The notes: generated from the sequence alone by a model not told the origin. Shown: positions 1-5,817, counted from the first letter of the stretch. The stretch is DNA of 5,817 nucleotides from an uncultured Eubacteriaceae bacterium (GCA_946534775.1 CAMNCZ010000087.1:1-5817), one strand, 5' to 3'. Numbers and translations: made by a program.

Positions 1-377
1 AAGACGATTATGTATTCAAAGCAGGATATAAATATGAATTCTGTTTTTATATGTACCTACCCGAACACGTTTCCACGGATGCTATTTATCGGTTTTACAG
101 CAAAGGTCTTATAGTCAACGGCGTTGAAAACGGCGCAGCCGACACTCTTGACGAGGATGAACGTTCCTTTACGGACTATTGGACAACACCTGTTTTGGAG
201 ACCGCCGGAGATGTAAACAATGACGGCATTGTAAACGAAACTGATGCCTCATTGTTGTTAAAACATATAAGCGGCACTGCAACACTTGACAGTAATTCAC
301 TTGCAAGAAGCGATGCAAATGCCGACACAAAGAATGATATGCTTGATGTAATAGCAATACTCAATAAGACCGCTTGA
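1..377 (+). CDS. Secreted dockerin protein, C-terminal part (5' end outside window)
   Basis: The frame is open from the left edge (first full codon at base 3), giving 124 residues before TGA at 375-377. The ATG at 51 is not a credible start: no ribosome binding site precedes it and coding sequence continues upstream. Residues 1 to about 65 (DDYVFKAGYKYEFCFYMYLP, then a GLIVNG segment) resemble the C-terminal half of a beta-sandwich repeat common in Ruminococcus surface proteins, with pattern F-x-AG-x-x-Y and later V-N-G. Residues from GDVNNDG to the end form a type I dockerin, which binds cohesin modules of a scaffoldin outside the cell. Its first calcium loop is canonical (D-V-N-N-D-G-I-V-N-E-T-D). 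The second (D-A-N-A-D-T-K-N-D-M-L-D) keeps the acidic ligands but has Thr for the usual Gly at position 6. The catalytic or binding part lies outside the window, so its function is unknown. Two terminators follow it. Confidence 0.85.
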   Translation, partial: DDYVFKAGYKYEFCFYMYLPEHVSTDAIYRFYSKGLIVNGVENGAADTLDEDERSFTDYWTTPVLETAGDVNNDGIVNETDASLLLKHISGTATLDSNSLARSDANADTKNDMLDVIAILNKTA

Positions 378-407
378 TCAAGTTGATATAGAGGATACAC
401 ACGCAGG

Positions 408-433
408 GACAGCGTTTCACGATGCTGTCTTTT
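408..433 (+). terminator. Intrinsic terminator 1, after the first dockerin gene
   Basis: GACAGC (408-413) pairs with GCTGTC (424-429) around a 10-base loop, and TTTT (430-433) follows. Wobble and A-T pairs with part of the T run can lengthen the stem outward. It lies 30 bases after the TGA, the expected place for the terminator of the upstream gene. The short T run makes it the weaker of the two terminators here. Confidence 0.7.
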
Positions 434-457
434 GCATATATAGAAAACACACTACGG

Positions 458-494
458 GTGCCATAGGAGCAATTCTTATGGCACTTTTCTTTTT
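458..494 (+). terminator. Intrinsic terminator 2, strong
   Basis: GTGCCATA (458-465) pairs perfectly with TATGGCAC (477-484). GGA (466-468) with TCT (474-476) extends this to 11 pairs, one of them G-U, leaving a 5-base loop (GCAAT). The T-rich tail TTTTCTTTTT spans 485-494. There is no comparable A tract on the left side, so it acts on the + strand. It insulates the 654 gene from upstream transcription. Confidence 0.85.
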
Positions 495-548
495 GGGCTT
501 GATCTTTATTATCCTGCGGCATCGGGGTCGTCATGATATATGTCAGTT

Positions 549-576
549 CCGTAAATTTTTGTTGCGAAATTGACGG
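549..576 (+). promoter_or_regulatory. Imperfect inverted repeat upstream of the promoter, possible operator
   Basis: CCGTAAATTT (549-558) and AAATTGACGG (567-576) are inverted copies with one mismatch in ten, separated by 8 bases. No T run follows, so it is not a terminator. The right arm ends 22 bases before the -10 hexamer, over the area where a -35 contact or an activator or repressor would sit. That it is an operator is inference from position and symmetry only; AT-rich intergenic DNA gives such dyads by chance. Confidence 0.35.
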
Positions 577-593
577 TTTCTATTTTGCGGATA

Positions 594-610
594 TGTGTTA
601 TAATTATAAT
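594..610 (+). promoter_or_regulatory. Extended -10 promoter of the large dockerin gene
   Basis: TGTGT (594-598) directly precedes a perfect TATAAT (599-604). This matches the TRTGN extended -10 element of Gram-positive sigma-A promoters. A second TATAAT follows at once (605-610), and together they sit in a 12-base palindrome (598-609). No good -35 lies at 16-18 bases: TTGACG (570-575) is 23 bases away, so the extended -10 probably substitutes for it. Transcription would start at about 611-617, giving a leader of about 40 bases. Confidence 0.6.
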
Positions 611-638
611 GTAGAATTATATGTAAAACAAAATCCCG

Positions 639-645
639 AAAGGAG
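639..645 (+). promoter_or_regulatory. Ribosome binding site for the 654 gene
   Basis: AAAGGAG (639-645) lies 8 bases before the ATG at 654, a near-ideal Shine-Dalgarno sequence and spacing. Together with the Lys-rich signal-peptide start it fixes the start codon. Confidence 0.85.
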
Positions 646-653
646 CGGAATAA

Positions 654-3600
654 ATGAAAATACATAAAACAAAAAAGGCAGTATCAATGATACTGTCGGC
701 TGTCATGCTTATGACAAATATAATTGTGACCCGCGTCAGTGCCGCACAGACGCTTTACGGCGATTATGTGCTTATATCAAATACGAGCCATGACTATCAG
801 ACGGCACAGTCAACGGGCAATATCGTGTTTGATGAAAACGGTGTGCTGAAAGGCGGTCCCGGGGCGGAGAACGATCTTGGCGAGGCTCTCAATACCGTAA
901 ACGGCGGCAGTGAACATCTGTATACAAGCGGCGGCGGTACAAAAACGTCGACACAGAAAAAAGGCAATACAACTTACACGGTAGGACAGGTAAAAGATTT
1001 CGGCAAATCGGTAAACTATGAATGTATAGCTGTGGGCGAGCATTGTTTTGTGTGGGTGGATACTGCGCTTAATTATACCGCGGATGAAAAAAGTGCGGCA
1101 GGAAGCAGTATTGTGGAGCAGTTTGACACTATAACATATCCGCAGTATTTAGAGCCTTATGATTTTGAAAAATACATAAGCTACAATGATTATTCCGACA
1201 GGATATCCATATTTATAAGGGGCGAAAGCGACAGCAGTCAGCTTAACTGGTGCTACAGCTACAATGCAAATGTAACGGGTGTATATCGCCCCGTGCTGTA
1301 CAATGACAAAAAGACGGATTTTTCGTCGAGCTTTGCCGTGCTTGCGCATGAATGTCAGCACGCTATGGCGGAGTCGGCGGATGTTATTTACGGCCTTTGG
1401 CTCAACGAGGCACTTTCGGTTTCCATAATGCCAAATCATGAGGATTGGCTGTATATGGGTTCAAAAACCGATGCCTGCGGTCAGAGTTTCATAAACGGCT
1501 GGAAGTATTCCGATAATGTTTATTTTGATTACGCACAGCCCTATCAGTTTTTGCGTTATCTGAATATACAGGCAAACAAGGGCGTTTATAAAAACCGCTT
1601 AAGCGGCGATGCGGCTGCGTACAAAAAATTCTACTCATATTTCTATTCCACGGATGTACCGTCCAATTATACGGGAACACAAAAGGATATATATGTTATA
1701 GAATACCTTATGAGCGAATATCACAAAGCCGACCCGACGGTTTTTGCAAATGACGACGGCAGCGTATGGACGTTCAACGATGCGCTGAGATATTTCAGAA
1801 TAGCGCAGATGAAGCGTGATACAACGGGCAGATACAGCTTCGGAGAGGATACGGAGCATATAAGATCAAAGGTGCCGTATCATGTGGTATATGCGGGAGA
1901 AAGCGGTAAAAGTGTCGATATTTACGGCACGGGTGCGATCATGGTAAAAACGGTGGACGGCAAATTTGACGTTCCCGCAAATCACGGCGCAAATATAGAA
2001 TATACGGCTTTTAATGCGGTAATTCCCTGGGCAGACGGCATAAATACCATTTCTCCGCCCACAAAAACGGAGTATAACAGCGGCGATACGCTTGACCTTA
2101 GCGGCATGAAGATAATATATGCAAAAAACGGCGTTACCAAAGAGATATGCAGCTGGGACGATGTCGAGGCGGCGGGTCTTAATATATATGTGCTTGACCC
2201 CTACAAGTGGCAGGAAACATTTACAAAAATGACACGCAATACCAAGATCGGCGCACCTTATTTTGACAGTTCGGGCAAGGAAAACTTTATTATCATGTGC
2301 TCGGAGAGAGATACCATATATGCTACCGTTTACGGTAACCACTGGGAGGAATTTTACGTTCTCGATTCTAAGGGCATATATGTTACAAAGGGCGAGTTTG
2401 ATACGGAATTTGCCGATAATGAAGGCTATTATATGATATACACCAAGCAGGATCTTGAAAAATTCCTGGCACAGATAAAGCCCGGAGTTCCGACTACACA
2501 AAATGCAAGACTGTATGCCGATATCGTTATGACAGACGATAAGGTAGACTCGTCTTACAGCGAAGCAAACTGGACAACATTGACGGGATTTGAGGGTGTA
2601 TTTGACGGAAACGGACACAGCATAAGCGGTCTGTGCGTAAGAGGAAATGCAACGGCTTCAATGTTCGGCTGGCTTGTTGGTACGGTCAAAAACCTTACCA
2701 TAAAAAATTCAAGCTTTACGGATACTACAAATCTTACCCATTTTGACGGAGCCATAGCGGATCATGTAAGGGACGGCGGTGTGATAGAAAATTGCAGGCT
2801 TGAATCCGATGTTTATGTAAACGGCGGCCATGCGGGCAGTATTGCGGGCAACGTTCTGAACGGAAAAATATCACGCTGTTCCTCGGATGCTGTTGTAACG
2901 GCTCTTTCCGACGGTAATGCGGGCGGTATATGTGCAGTTATTCAATACGGTACCGTAGAAAACTGCCGTTTCGGCGGTTCTGTGTCCTGTACTCAAAGGG
3001 CAGGCGGCATCGTTTCCCTTATAAATCATTCTTCGGGCAACAGTTATGTTAAAAACTGCTACAGCGTGGGCAGTATTACGAGCAATGAAAAAAGTGCTGT
3101 TGCATCGGTCAATACATCGGGCAGTATGACAGCATCGGTAACAAACTGTTATTATTTAAGCGGAAGCGGCACGGATGCAAATGCCACGGCACTTTCCGCC
3201 GCACAGTTTGCATCGGGCGAGGCGGCTTATCGCCTCAACACAAACGGCGACAACGTATGGTATCAGAATATAGATTTTACGCCTAAGGACAGCTATCCCG
3301 TACTTGAAAAAGATCATGGTGTTGTAATACAGACCGCAGGCGGCTACGGCAACAGCGATAAGGTCGTATACGACTCAAACGGTTTTGGAAGCGACGGCAG
3401 TTATCAGGAACCCGAATACAGAAATAATATTTATTATATAGCAAACGCAGGTCAGCTCTACTGGTATGCGGAGCTCATCAACAAGGGCATAAGTGCCAAT
3501 GCGGTGCTTACAAATGATATAGTGGTAAACAGCGGCAAGATGACCGCTTCTTCAACAAATGCAAGAGCGTGGACACCTATCGGTGCGGCAACGGGACACG

Positions 3601-5324
3601 ATACGGGTATGTTCTTTACAAATACCTTTGACGGACAGGGACATACGGTAAGCGGTCTTTACTGCGGTTCGACCCCGTTCTTTGCGGGTATGTTCGGCTG
3701 TATAGCAAAAGGCGGCACGGTCAAAAACACGGGTGTTATAAACTCGTATTTTAAGGCAAGCAAGGGTGCGGGTGCCGTTTCGGGCGGCAACAGCAACCTT
3801 AATGCGGGCGGCACGGTAGAAAACTGCTATTCGGTAAACAATACAATAGCCGCAACCGATAATGCGGGCGGTATAGTAGGCGGATGCTGGCAGGGCGCAA
3901 GCATCAAAAACTGCTATACATACAGCTGCAGCATAAGCGGAGCAAGCGGATATTCAATGCCCATATCGGGATATTTTGAACAAAACGGCACAAAAGCGAC
4001 CGAGGAAAACTGCTGTTACGGCAATATTTCGGGCAGCTTTACGGATGACAGCGGTGCATCAAAACTTACAAGTGCGGGCTTTGCATCGGGCGAGGCGGCT
4101 TATCTGCTCAATCAGGGCGATGAATATACGGCGGATGTGTGGTATCAGACACTTACAAGCGATACTTATCCCGTTTTGGACAGCAGTCATAAAAAAGTCT
4201 ATAAGGCATCGGGTGGCTACAGTAACAGCTATGTGACTACCGAAACGACTACCGAAACAACAACGACTACGACAACAAAGGCCACTACAACGACCACCAC
4301 AACGACAACGACTACCACAACGACCACTACAACGACAACAAAGGCACCCACAACAACTACTACGGAAAAGACCACGGAGGGTACGACCCAGCATACCACA
4401 AATGCAGACGGGTATTATGAGAACGGGCTTAATGATGAGGGCTATCCCCAGCCTGCCGTTTACAGGAACGGGGCATACGAGATAAGCAATATGGGTCAGC
4501 TCTACTGGTACGCTTACCTTATAAACGGCACCGATGACAGCGCAAAGGGCGATGCAAGGCTTACGGCGGATATAGTGGTAAACAGCGGAAAAATGTATGC
4601 GGATTCGGCCAATGTTTATCAATGGATACCTATAGGAAATGCGACAGGACACAGCGAGGGACAGTTCTTCACTTATAATTTTGACGGACAGGGACACAGT
4701 ATAAGTGGTTTGTACTGTGCGGCAAACCCGACTTATTTCTTTGGCGGCCTGTTCGGCTGTATAGCAAACGGCGGTACGGTCAAGAATGTGAGTGTAAGAA
4801 ATTCGTATTTCTATGCGTCAAAGGGTGCAGGTGCAATATCGGGCGGTAACAGTGATCTTACAAAGGGCGGCCTGGTAGAAAACTGCTCCTCGATAAATAA
4901 CATTATCTACGGCGAGAACAACGCGGGCGGTATAGTCGGCGGAAGCTGGTATGATTCAAGTATAAAGAACTGCTTTACGGTAGGTTGTGAGATAACCTCG
5001 GGTACCGATAAAAATGACAGTAATGCACACGAGATAAGCGGGTATATTACCGAGGATATGGCTATGAGCGGCTGTAACCATGCGGGAAATACGGTCACTA
5101 GTGCGGCGGGGAATTATCTGCCGAAATACAGCGGATTAAATCCTGCAATGAATATGGGCGATGCCGATAAAAACGGAACTGTGGATATTCTTGATGCGAT
5201 ATTCACACAGAAGAAAGCCTATGTTTCAAATGATCTCGGCTCGGCTTTGGCGGATCTGGACGGTAACGGTATACTTGATGATAAAGATACGGCATTGCTG
5301 TTAAAAATGCTTTGCGCGGCATAA
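654..5324 (+). CDS. Secreted M30-like zinc peptidase with GLUG modules and dockerin
   Basis: 1556 residues, starting at ATG 654 with a strong ribosome binding site. Residues 1-30 are a signal peptide (KTKK n-region, hydrophobic core, cut near VSA/A). Residues about 100-450 look like a gluzincin metallopeptidase of the M30 (hyicolysin) type: H232-E-C-Q-H236 supplies two zinc histidines and the catalytic Glu233, and WLNE-A-L-S supplies a third ligand, Glu252. About 463-577 resemble a Big_3 Ig-like domain (P-T-K-T-E-Y, then L-D-L-S-G-M). Three beta-helix modules follow (about 590-900, 905-1193, 1255-1490), with F-D-G-(N/Q)-G-H, M/L-F-G and A-G-G-I-V-G...K-N-C motifs of GLUG repeats. A Thr-rich linker spans 1195-1249. 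The dockerin is at about 1501-1556, with calcium loops starting at D1503 and D1534, both with Asn at position 5. The protein should be exported and bound to a scaffoldin. Its substrate is unknown and the peptidase call rests on motifs only. It is probably monocistronic at its 5' end; no terminator is visible after the stop. Confidence 0.88.
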   Translation: MKIHKTKKAVSMILSAVMLMTNIIVTRVSAAQTLYGDYVLISNTSHDYQTAQSTGNIVFDENGVLKGGPGAENDLGEALNTVNGGSEHLYTSGGGTKTSTQKKGNTTYTVGQVKDFGKSVNYECIAVGEHCFVWVDTALNYTADEKSAAGSSIVEQFDTITYPQYLEPYDFEKYISYNDYSDRISIFIRGESDSSQLNWCYSYNANVTGVYRPVLYNDKKTDFSSSFAVLAHECQHAMAESADVIYGLWLNEALSVSIMPNHEDWLYMGSKTDACGQSFINGWKYSDNVYFDYAQPYQFLRYLNIQANKGVYKNRLSGDAAAYKKFYSYFYSTDVPSNYTGTQKDIYVIEYLMSEYHKADPTVFANDDGSVWTFNDALRYFRIAQMKRDTTGRYSFGEDTEHIRSKVPYHVVYAGESGKSVDIYGTGAIMVKTVDGKFDVPANHGANIEYTAFNAVIPWADGINTISPPTKTEYNSGDTLDLSGMKIIYAKNGVTKEICSWDDVEAAGLNIYVLDPYKWQETFTKMTRNTKIGAPYFDSSGKENFIIMCSERDTIYATVYGNHWEEFYVLDSKGIYVTKGEFDTEFADNEGYYMIYTKQDLEKFLAQIKPGVPTTQNARLYADIVMTDDKVDSSYSEANWTTLTGFEGVFDGNGHSISGLCVRGNATASMFGWLVGTVKNLTIKNSSFTDTTNLTHFDGAIADHVRDGGVIENCRLESDVYVNGGHAGSIAGNVLNGKISRCSSDAVVTALSDGNAGGICAVIQYGTVENCRFGGSVSCTQRAGGIVSLINHSSGNSYVKNCYSVGSITSNEKSAVASVNTSGSMTASVTNCYYLSGSGTDANATALSAAQFASGEAAYRLNTNGDNVWYQNIDFTPKDSYPVLEKDHGVVIQTAGGYGNSDKVVYDSNGFGSDGSYQEPEYRNNIYYIANAGQLYWYAELINKGISANAVLTNDIVVNSGKMTASSTNARAWTPIGAATGHDTGMFFTNTFDGQGHTVSGLYCGSTPFFAGMFGCIAKGGTVKNTGVINSYFKASKGAGAVSGGNSNLNAGGTVENCYSVNNTIAATDNAGGIVGGCWQGASIKNCYTYSCSISGASGYSMPISGYFEQNGTKATEENCCYGNISGSFTDDSGASKLTSAGFASGEAAYLLNQGDEYTADVWYQTLTSDTYPVLDSSHKKVYKASGGYSNSYVTTETTTETTTTTTTKATTTTTTTTTTTTTTTTTTTKAPTTTTTEKTTEGTTQHTTNADGYYENGLNDEGYPQPAVYRNGAYEISNMGQLYWYAYLINGTDDSAKGDARLTADIVVNSGKMYADSANVYQWIPIGNATGHSEGQFFTYNFDGQGHSISGLYCAANPTYFFGGLFGCIANGGTVKNVSVRNSYFYASKGAGAISGGNSDLTKGGLVENCSSINNIIYGENNAGGIVGGSWYDSSIKNCFTVGCEITSGTDKNDSNAHEISGYITEDMAMSGCNHAGNTVTSAAGNYLPKYSGLNPAMNMGDADKNGTVDILDAIFTQKKAYVSNDLGSALADLDGNGILDDKDTALLLKMLCAA
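2421..3360 (+). other. GLUG module 1 (residues 590 to about 902)
   Basis: The first of three related beta-helix modules in the large protein. It opens with YYMIYTKQDLEKFL, then a short strand (L-Y-A-D-I), F650-D-G-N-G-H-S-I-S-G-L, M-F-G-W-L, and several GLUG-like turns ending in N-C or R-C (IENC, ISRC, VENC, VKNC, VTNC). It closes with a tail F852-A-S-G-E-A-A-Y-R-L-N, V-W-Y-Q and Y-P-V-L, ending GGYGNS. It is more divergent than modules 2 and 3, and its GLUG stretch is longer. Such modules occur in surface proteins of gut Firmicutes and Bacteroidetes; their ligand is not known. Confidence 0.75.
3375..4229 (+). repeat. GLUG module 2, copy A of a tandem duplication
   Basis: It begins at the SNGFGSDGSYQEP segment, with landmarks GQLYWYA at 933, DIVVNSGKM, F992-D-G-Q-G-H, G1012-M-F-G-C-I-A, and A1071-G-G-I-V-G-G. 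The same landmarks recur in module 3 about 348-353 codons later, often with near-identical codons, which indicates tandem duplication within the gene. The tail (F1143-A-S-G-E-A-A-Y-L-L-N, VWYQ, YPVL) matches that of module 1. Bases 3207-3230 and 4080-4103 are identical over 24 nt. Confidence 0.8.
4236..4400 (+). repeat. ACN-codon repeat encoding a 55-residue Thr-rich linker
   Basis: Residues 1195-1249 contain 42 threonines, including a run of 19 uninterrupted, punctuated by Glu, Lys, Ala, Pro, Gln and His. The DNA is a (ACN)n array using all four Thr codons in mixed order. The string ACGACAACAAAGGC occurs at 4269-4282 and again at 4332-4345, 63 bases (21 codons) apart, so the linker probably grew partly by duplication. 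Thr-rich linkers are typical of ruminococcal modular enzymes and are likely extended, possibly O-glycosylated (inference). It lies between modules 2 and 3 rather than next to the dockerin. Confidence 0.9.
4417..5130 (+). repeat. GLUG module 3, copy B, lacking the tail
   Basis: Matches module 2 from the ENGLNDEGYPQP segment through GQLYWYA (1281), DIVVNSGKM, F1343-D-G-Q-G-H-S, G1365-L-F-G-C-I-A, and A1424-G-G-I-V-G-G to IKNCFT. By eye about two thirds of residues agree over this stretch. The FASGEAAYxLN/VWYQ/YPVL tail found in modules 1 and 2 is absent. A short linker (about NYLPKYSGLNPAMNM) leads straight into the dockerin, so the dockerin appears to have replaced or been joined before the tail. 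Confidence 0.8.
5157..5321 (+). other. Type I dockerin module of the large protein
   Basis: Residues 1502-1556 carry two EF-hand-like calcium loops: D1503-A-D-K-N-G-T-V-D-I-L-D1514 and D1534-L-D-G-N-G-I-L-D-D-K-D1545, each followed by a helix (AIFTQKKA; TALLLKML). Dockerins bind cohesins and attach secreted enzymes to a scaffoldin. Residues 10-11 of the loops, known to influence cohesin specificity, are I-L in the first and D-K in the second. The module ends in Cys-Ala-Ala at the stop codon. Confidence 0.9.
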
Positions 5325-5325
5325 T

Positions 5326-5793
5326 GTGCAAAAGTCACTAAATGGAAGTTTGATTATGGATAGTTCTTCTGGACTATGTCAATTAGATAATGTTATTATT
5401 TCTGATAAATTACAACTTTCAAACGGCTCTGTAATAACTACTGAACAGAGAAAAGGGCGTATTCAGAGAATCGGTCAGATCAGCGACAAGATACATATTT
5501 ACAATATGAGATATAAAGACTCTGTGGAAGATAAGGTGCATAGTGTTCTGTCAGAACGACTGGAAGACATTTTTGATATGTTCGGTCAGATCCCGGACAC
5601 TTTGGAGGATGTCTGGATTGATATAGCGCTGAATAATGAAGCACAGGCAAAAGAGCGCATCAATGCGATTCCGGCAACGAATCCATTCACACTGAAATAC
5701 GAGGCTATGCCGTTAAAAACAGAGGATTGGGAGTCATGTTAGATTGTTCTGGATAAGCAGGATAAGATGAAGCAATTGATGAAAGGTTGGTAA
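5326..5793 (+). pseudogene. SNF2-family helicase remnant, 5'-truncated, in-frame TAG
   Basis: The frame opens with GTG at 5326 (ATG at 5356 is an alternative with only a weak GGAAG upstream) and gives 138 codons to TAG at 5740-5742. From the GTG, SSGLCQLDNVIISD (about 13-27) fits helicase motif V. E40-Q-R-K-G-R-I-Q-R-I-G-Q51 is motif VI with both arginines of the SNF2/SWI2 class, followed by SVED (66-69) and FGQIPDTLEDVW (86-97), typical of the C-terminus of large bacterial SNF2-like helicases. Such proteins are usually around 900-1100 residues, so both ATP-binding motifs I and II and all of RecA lobe 1 are missing and it cannot work as a helicase. After the TAG the same frame runs on for 16 codons (LDKQDKMKQLMKGW) to TAA at 5791-5793, which touches the ribosome binding site of the next gene, so the TAG looks like a nonsense mutation. 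Base composition is more AT-rich than the dockerin gene. The exact family (e.g. a defence-system helicase) cannot be settled. Confidence 0.75.
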
Positions 5794-5799
5794 GGATTT

Positions 5800-5817
5800 A
5801 TGGATGCTGGAAGACTT
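5800..5817 (+). CDS. Start of an unidentified gene, cut by the window end
   Basis: ATG at 5800 begins MDAGRL and continues out of the window. AAGGA (5792-5796) lies only 3 bases before it and overlaps the TAA at 5791-5793 that ends the extended helicase frame. This arrangement is typical of translationally coupled genes in an operon, so the gene was probably part of the same operon as the intact helicase. Six codons are too few to assign a product. Confidence 0.4.

Noticed and set aside
51..377. Complete 108-codon gene starting at ATG 51
   Set aside because: The frame is open to the left edge with similar protein character, and no ribosome binding site precedes ATG 51. It is an internal methionine of a partial gene.
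169..400. Two - strand open frames of 62 and 74 codons
   Set aside because: Both are antisense to the dockerin coding region, low in complexity and without domain or ribosome binding site support.
570..575. TTGACG as the -35 box
   Set aside because: It is 23 bases from TATAAT (599-604), too far for sigma-A; the TGTGT extended -10 is a better explanation. It may be part of the dyad instead.
1866..2618. 250-codon open frame on the - strand
   Set aside because: It lies wholly inside the peptidase/Ig/GLUG gene, has a Cys- and Ile-rich translation with no recognisable domain, and lacks a signal for translation. It is a shadow.
3976..4236. 86-codon open frame on the + strand, rich in Arg and Ala
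   Set aside because: Overlaps the dockerin gene in another frame and its composition is what shifted reading of that gene gives.
4236..4400. CRISPR-like or satellite repeat array
   Set aside because: It is in frame, made of Thr codons, and has no repeat-spacer structure.
4059..4697. 212-codon open frame on the - strand, rich in Cys, Gly and Arg
   Set aside because: The unusual composition is the reverse complement of the ACN threonine array, not a metal-binding protein.
5740..5742. TAG read as pyrrolysine or otherwise recoded
   Set aside because: The gene is already truncated at its 5' end and no recoding element or Pyl gene is visible, so a nonsense mutation in a decaying gene is simpler.

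Overview
The window looks like part of the chromosome of a Gram-positive, anaerobic, cellulosome- or amylosome-type gut bacterium, most likely a Ruminococcus-like member of the Oscillospiraceae. The grounds are two neighbouring secreted proteins that each end in a type I dockerin, a long poly-threonine linker, GLUG-type repeat modules, strong AGGAG ribosome binding sites and moderate G+C with many AT-rich codons. The genus is inference; no rRNA or core marker is present.

Layout, all on the + strand. Bases 1-377 hold the 3' end of a secreted dockerin protein. Bases 378-653 (276 nt) are intergenic and hold two consecutive intrinsic terminators (408-433 and 458-494), an imperfect dyad (549-576), an extended -10 promoter (594-604, with a second overlapping TATAAT) and a ribosome binding site (639-645). 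Bases 654-5324 hold one 1556-residue secreted protein. In order it has a signal peptide, an M30/hyicolysin-like zinc peptidase domain (HECQH plus a downstream WLNE glutamate), a Big_3-like Ig-type domain, three GLUG-type beta-helix modules with a 55-residue Thr-rich linker between the second and third, and a C-terminal dockerin. Starting one base after its stop codon, bases 5326-5793 hold a 5'-truncated SNF2-family helicase remnant with an in-frame TAG near its end. At the right edge (5800-5817) the first six codons of another gene begin.

The two dockerin proteins would be exported and docked onto cohesins of a surface scaffold. The large one would bring a predicted metallopeptidase and repeat domains that could bind or span the cell surface. 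The helicase fragment does not belong to this functional set. It resembles the C-terminus of large SNF2 helicases found in defence or mobile regions, and marks a junction with accessory DNA. The most interesting points are the peptidase-GLUG-dockerin architecture, the reversed order of repeat types between the two dockerins, the tandem duplication of GLUG modules, and the abrupt, terminator-less junction with a decayed helicase.
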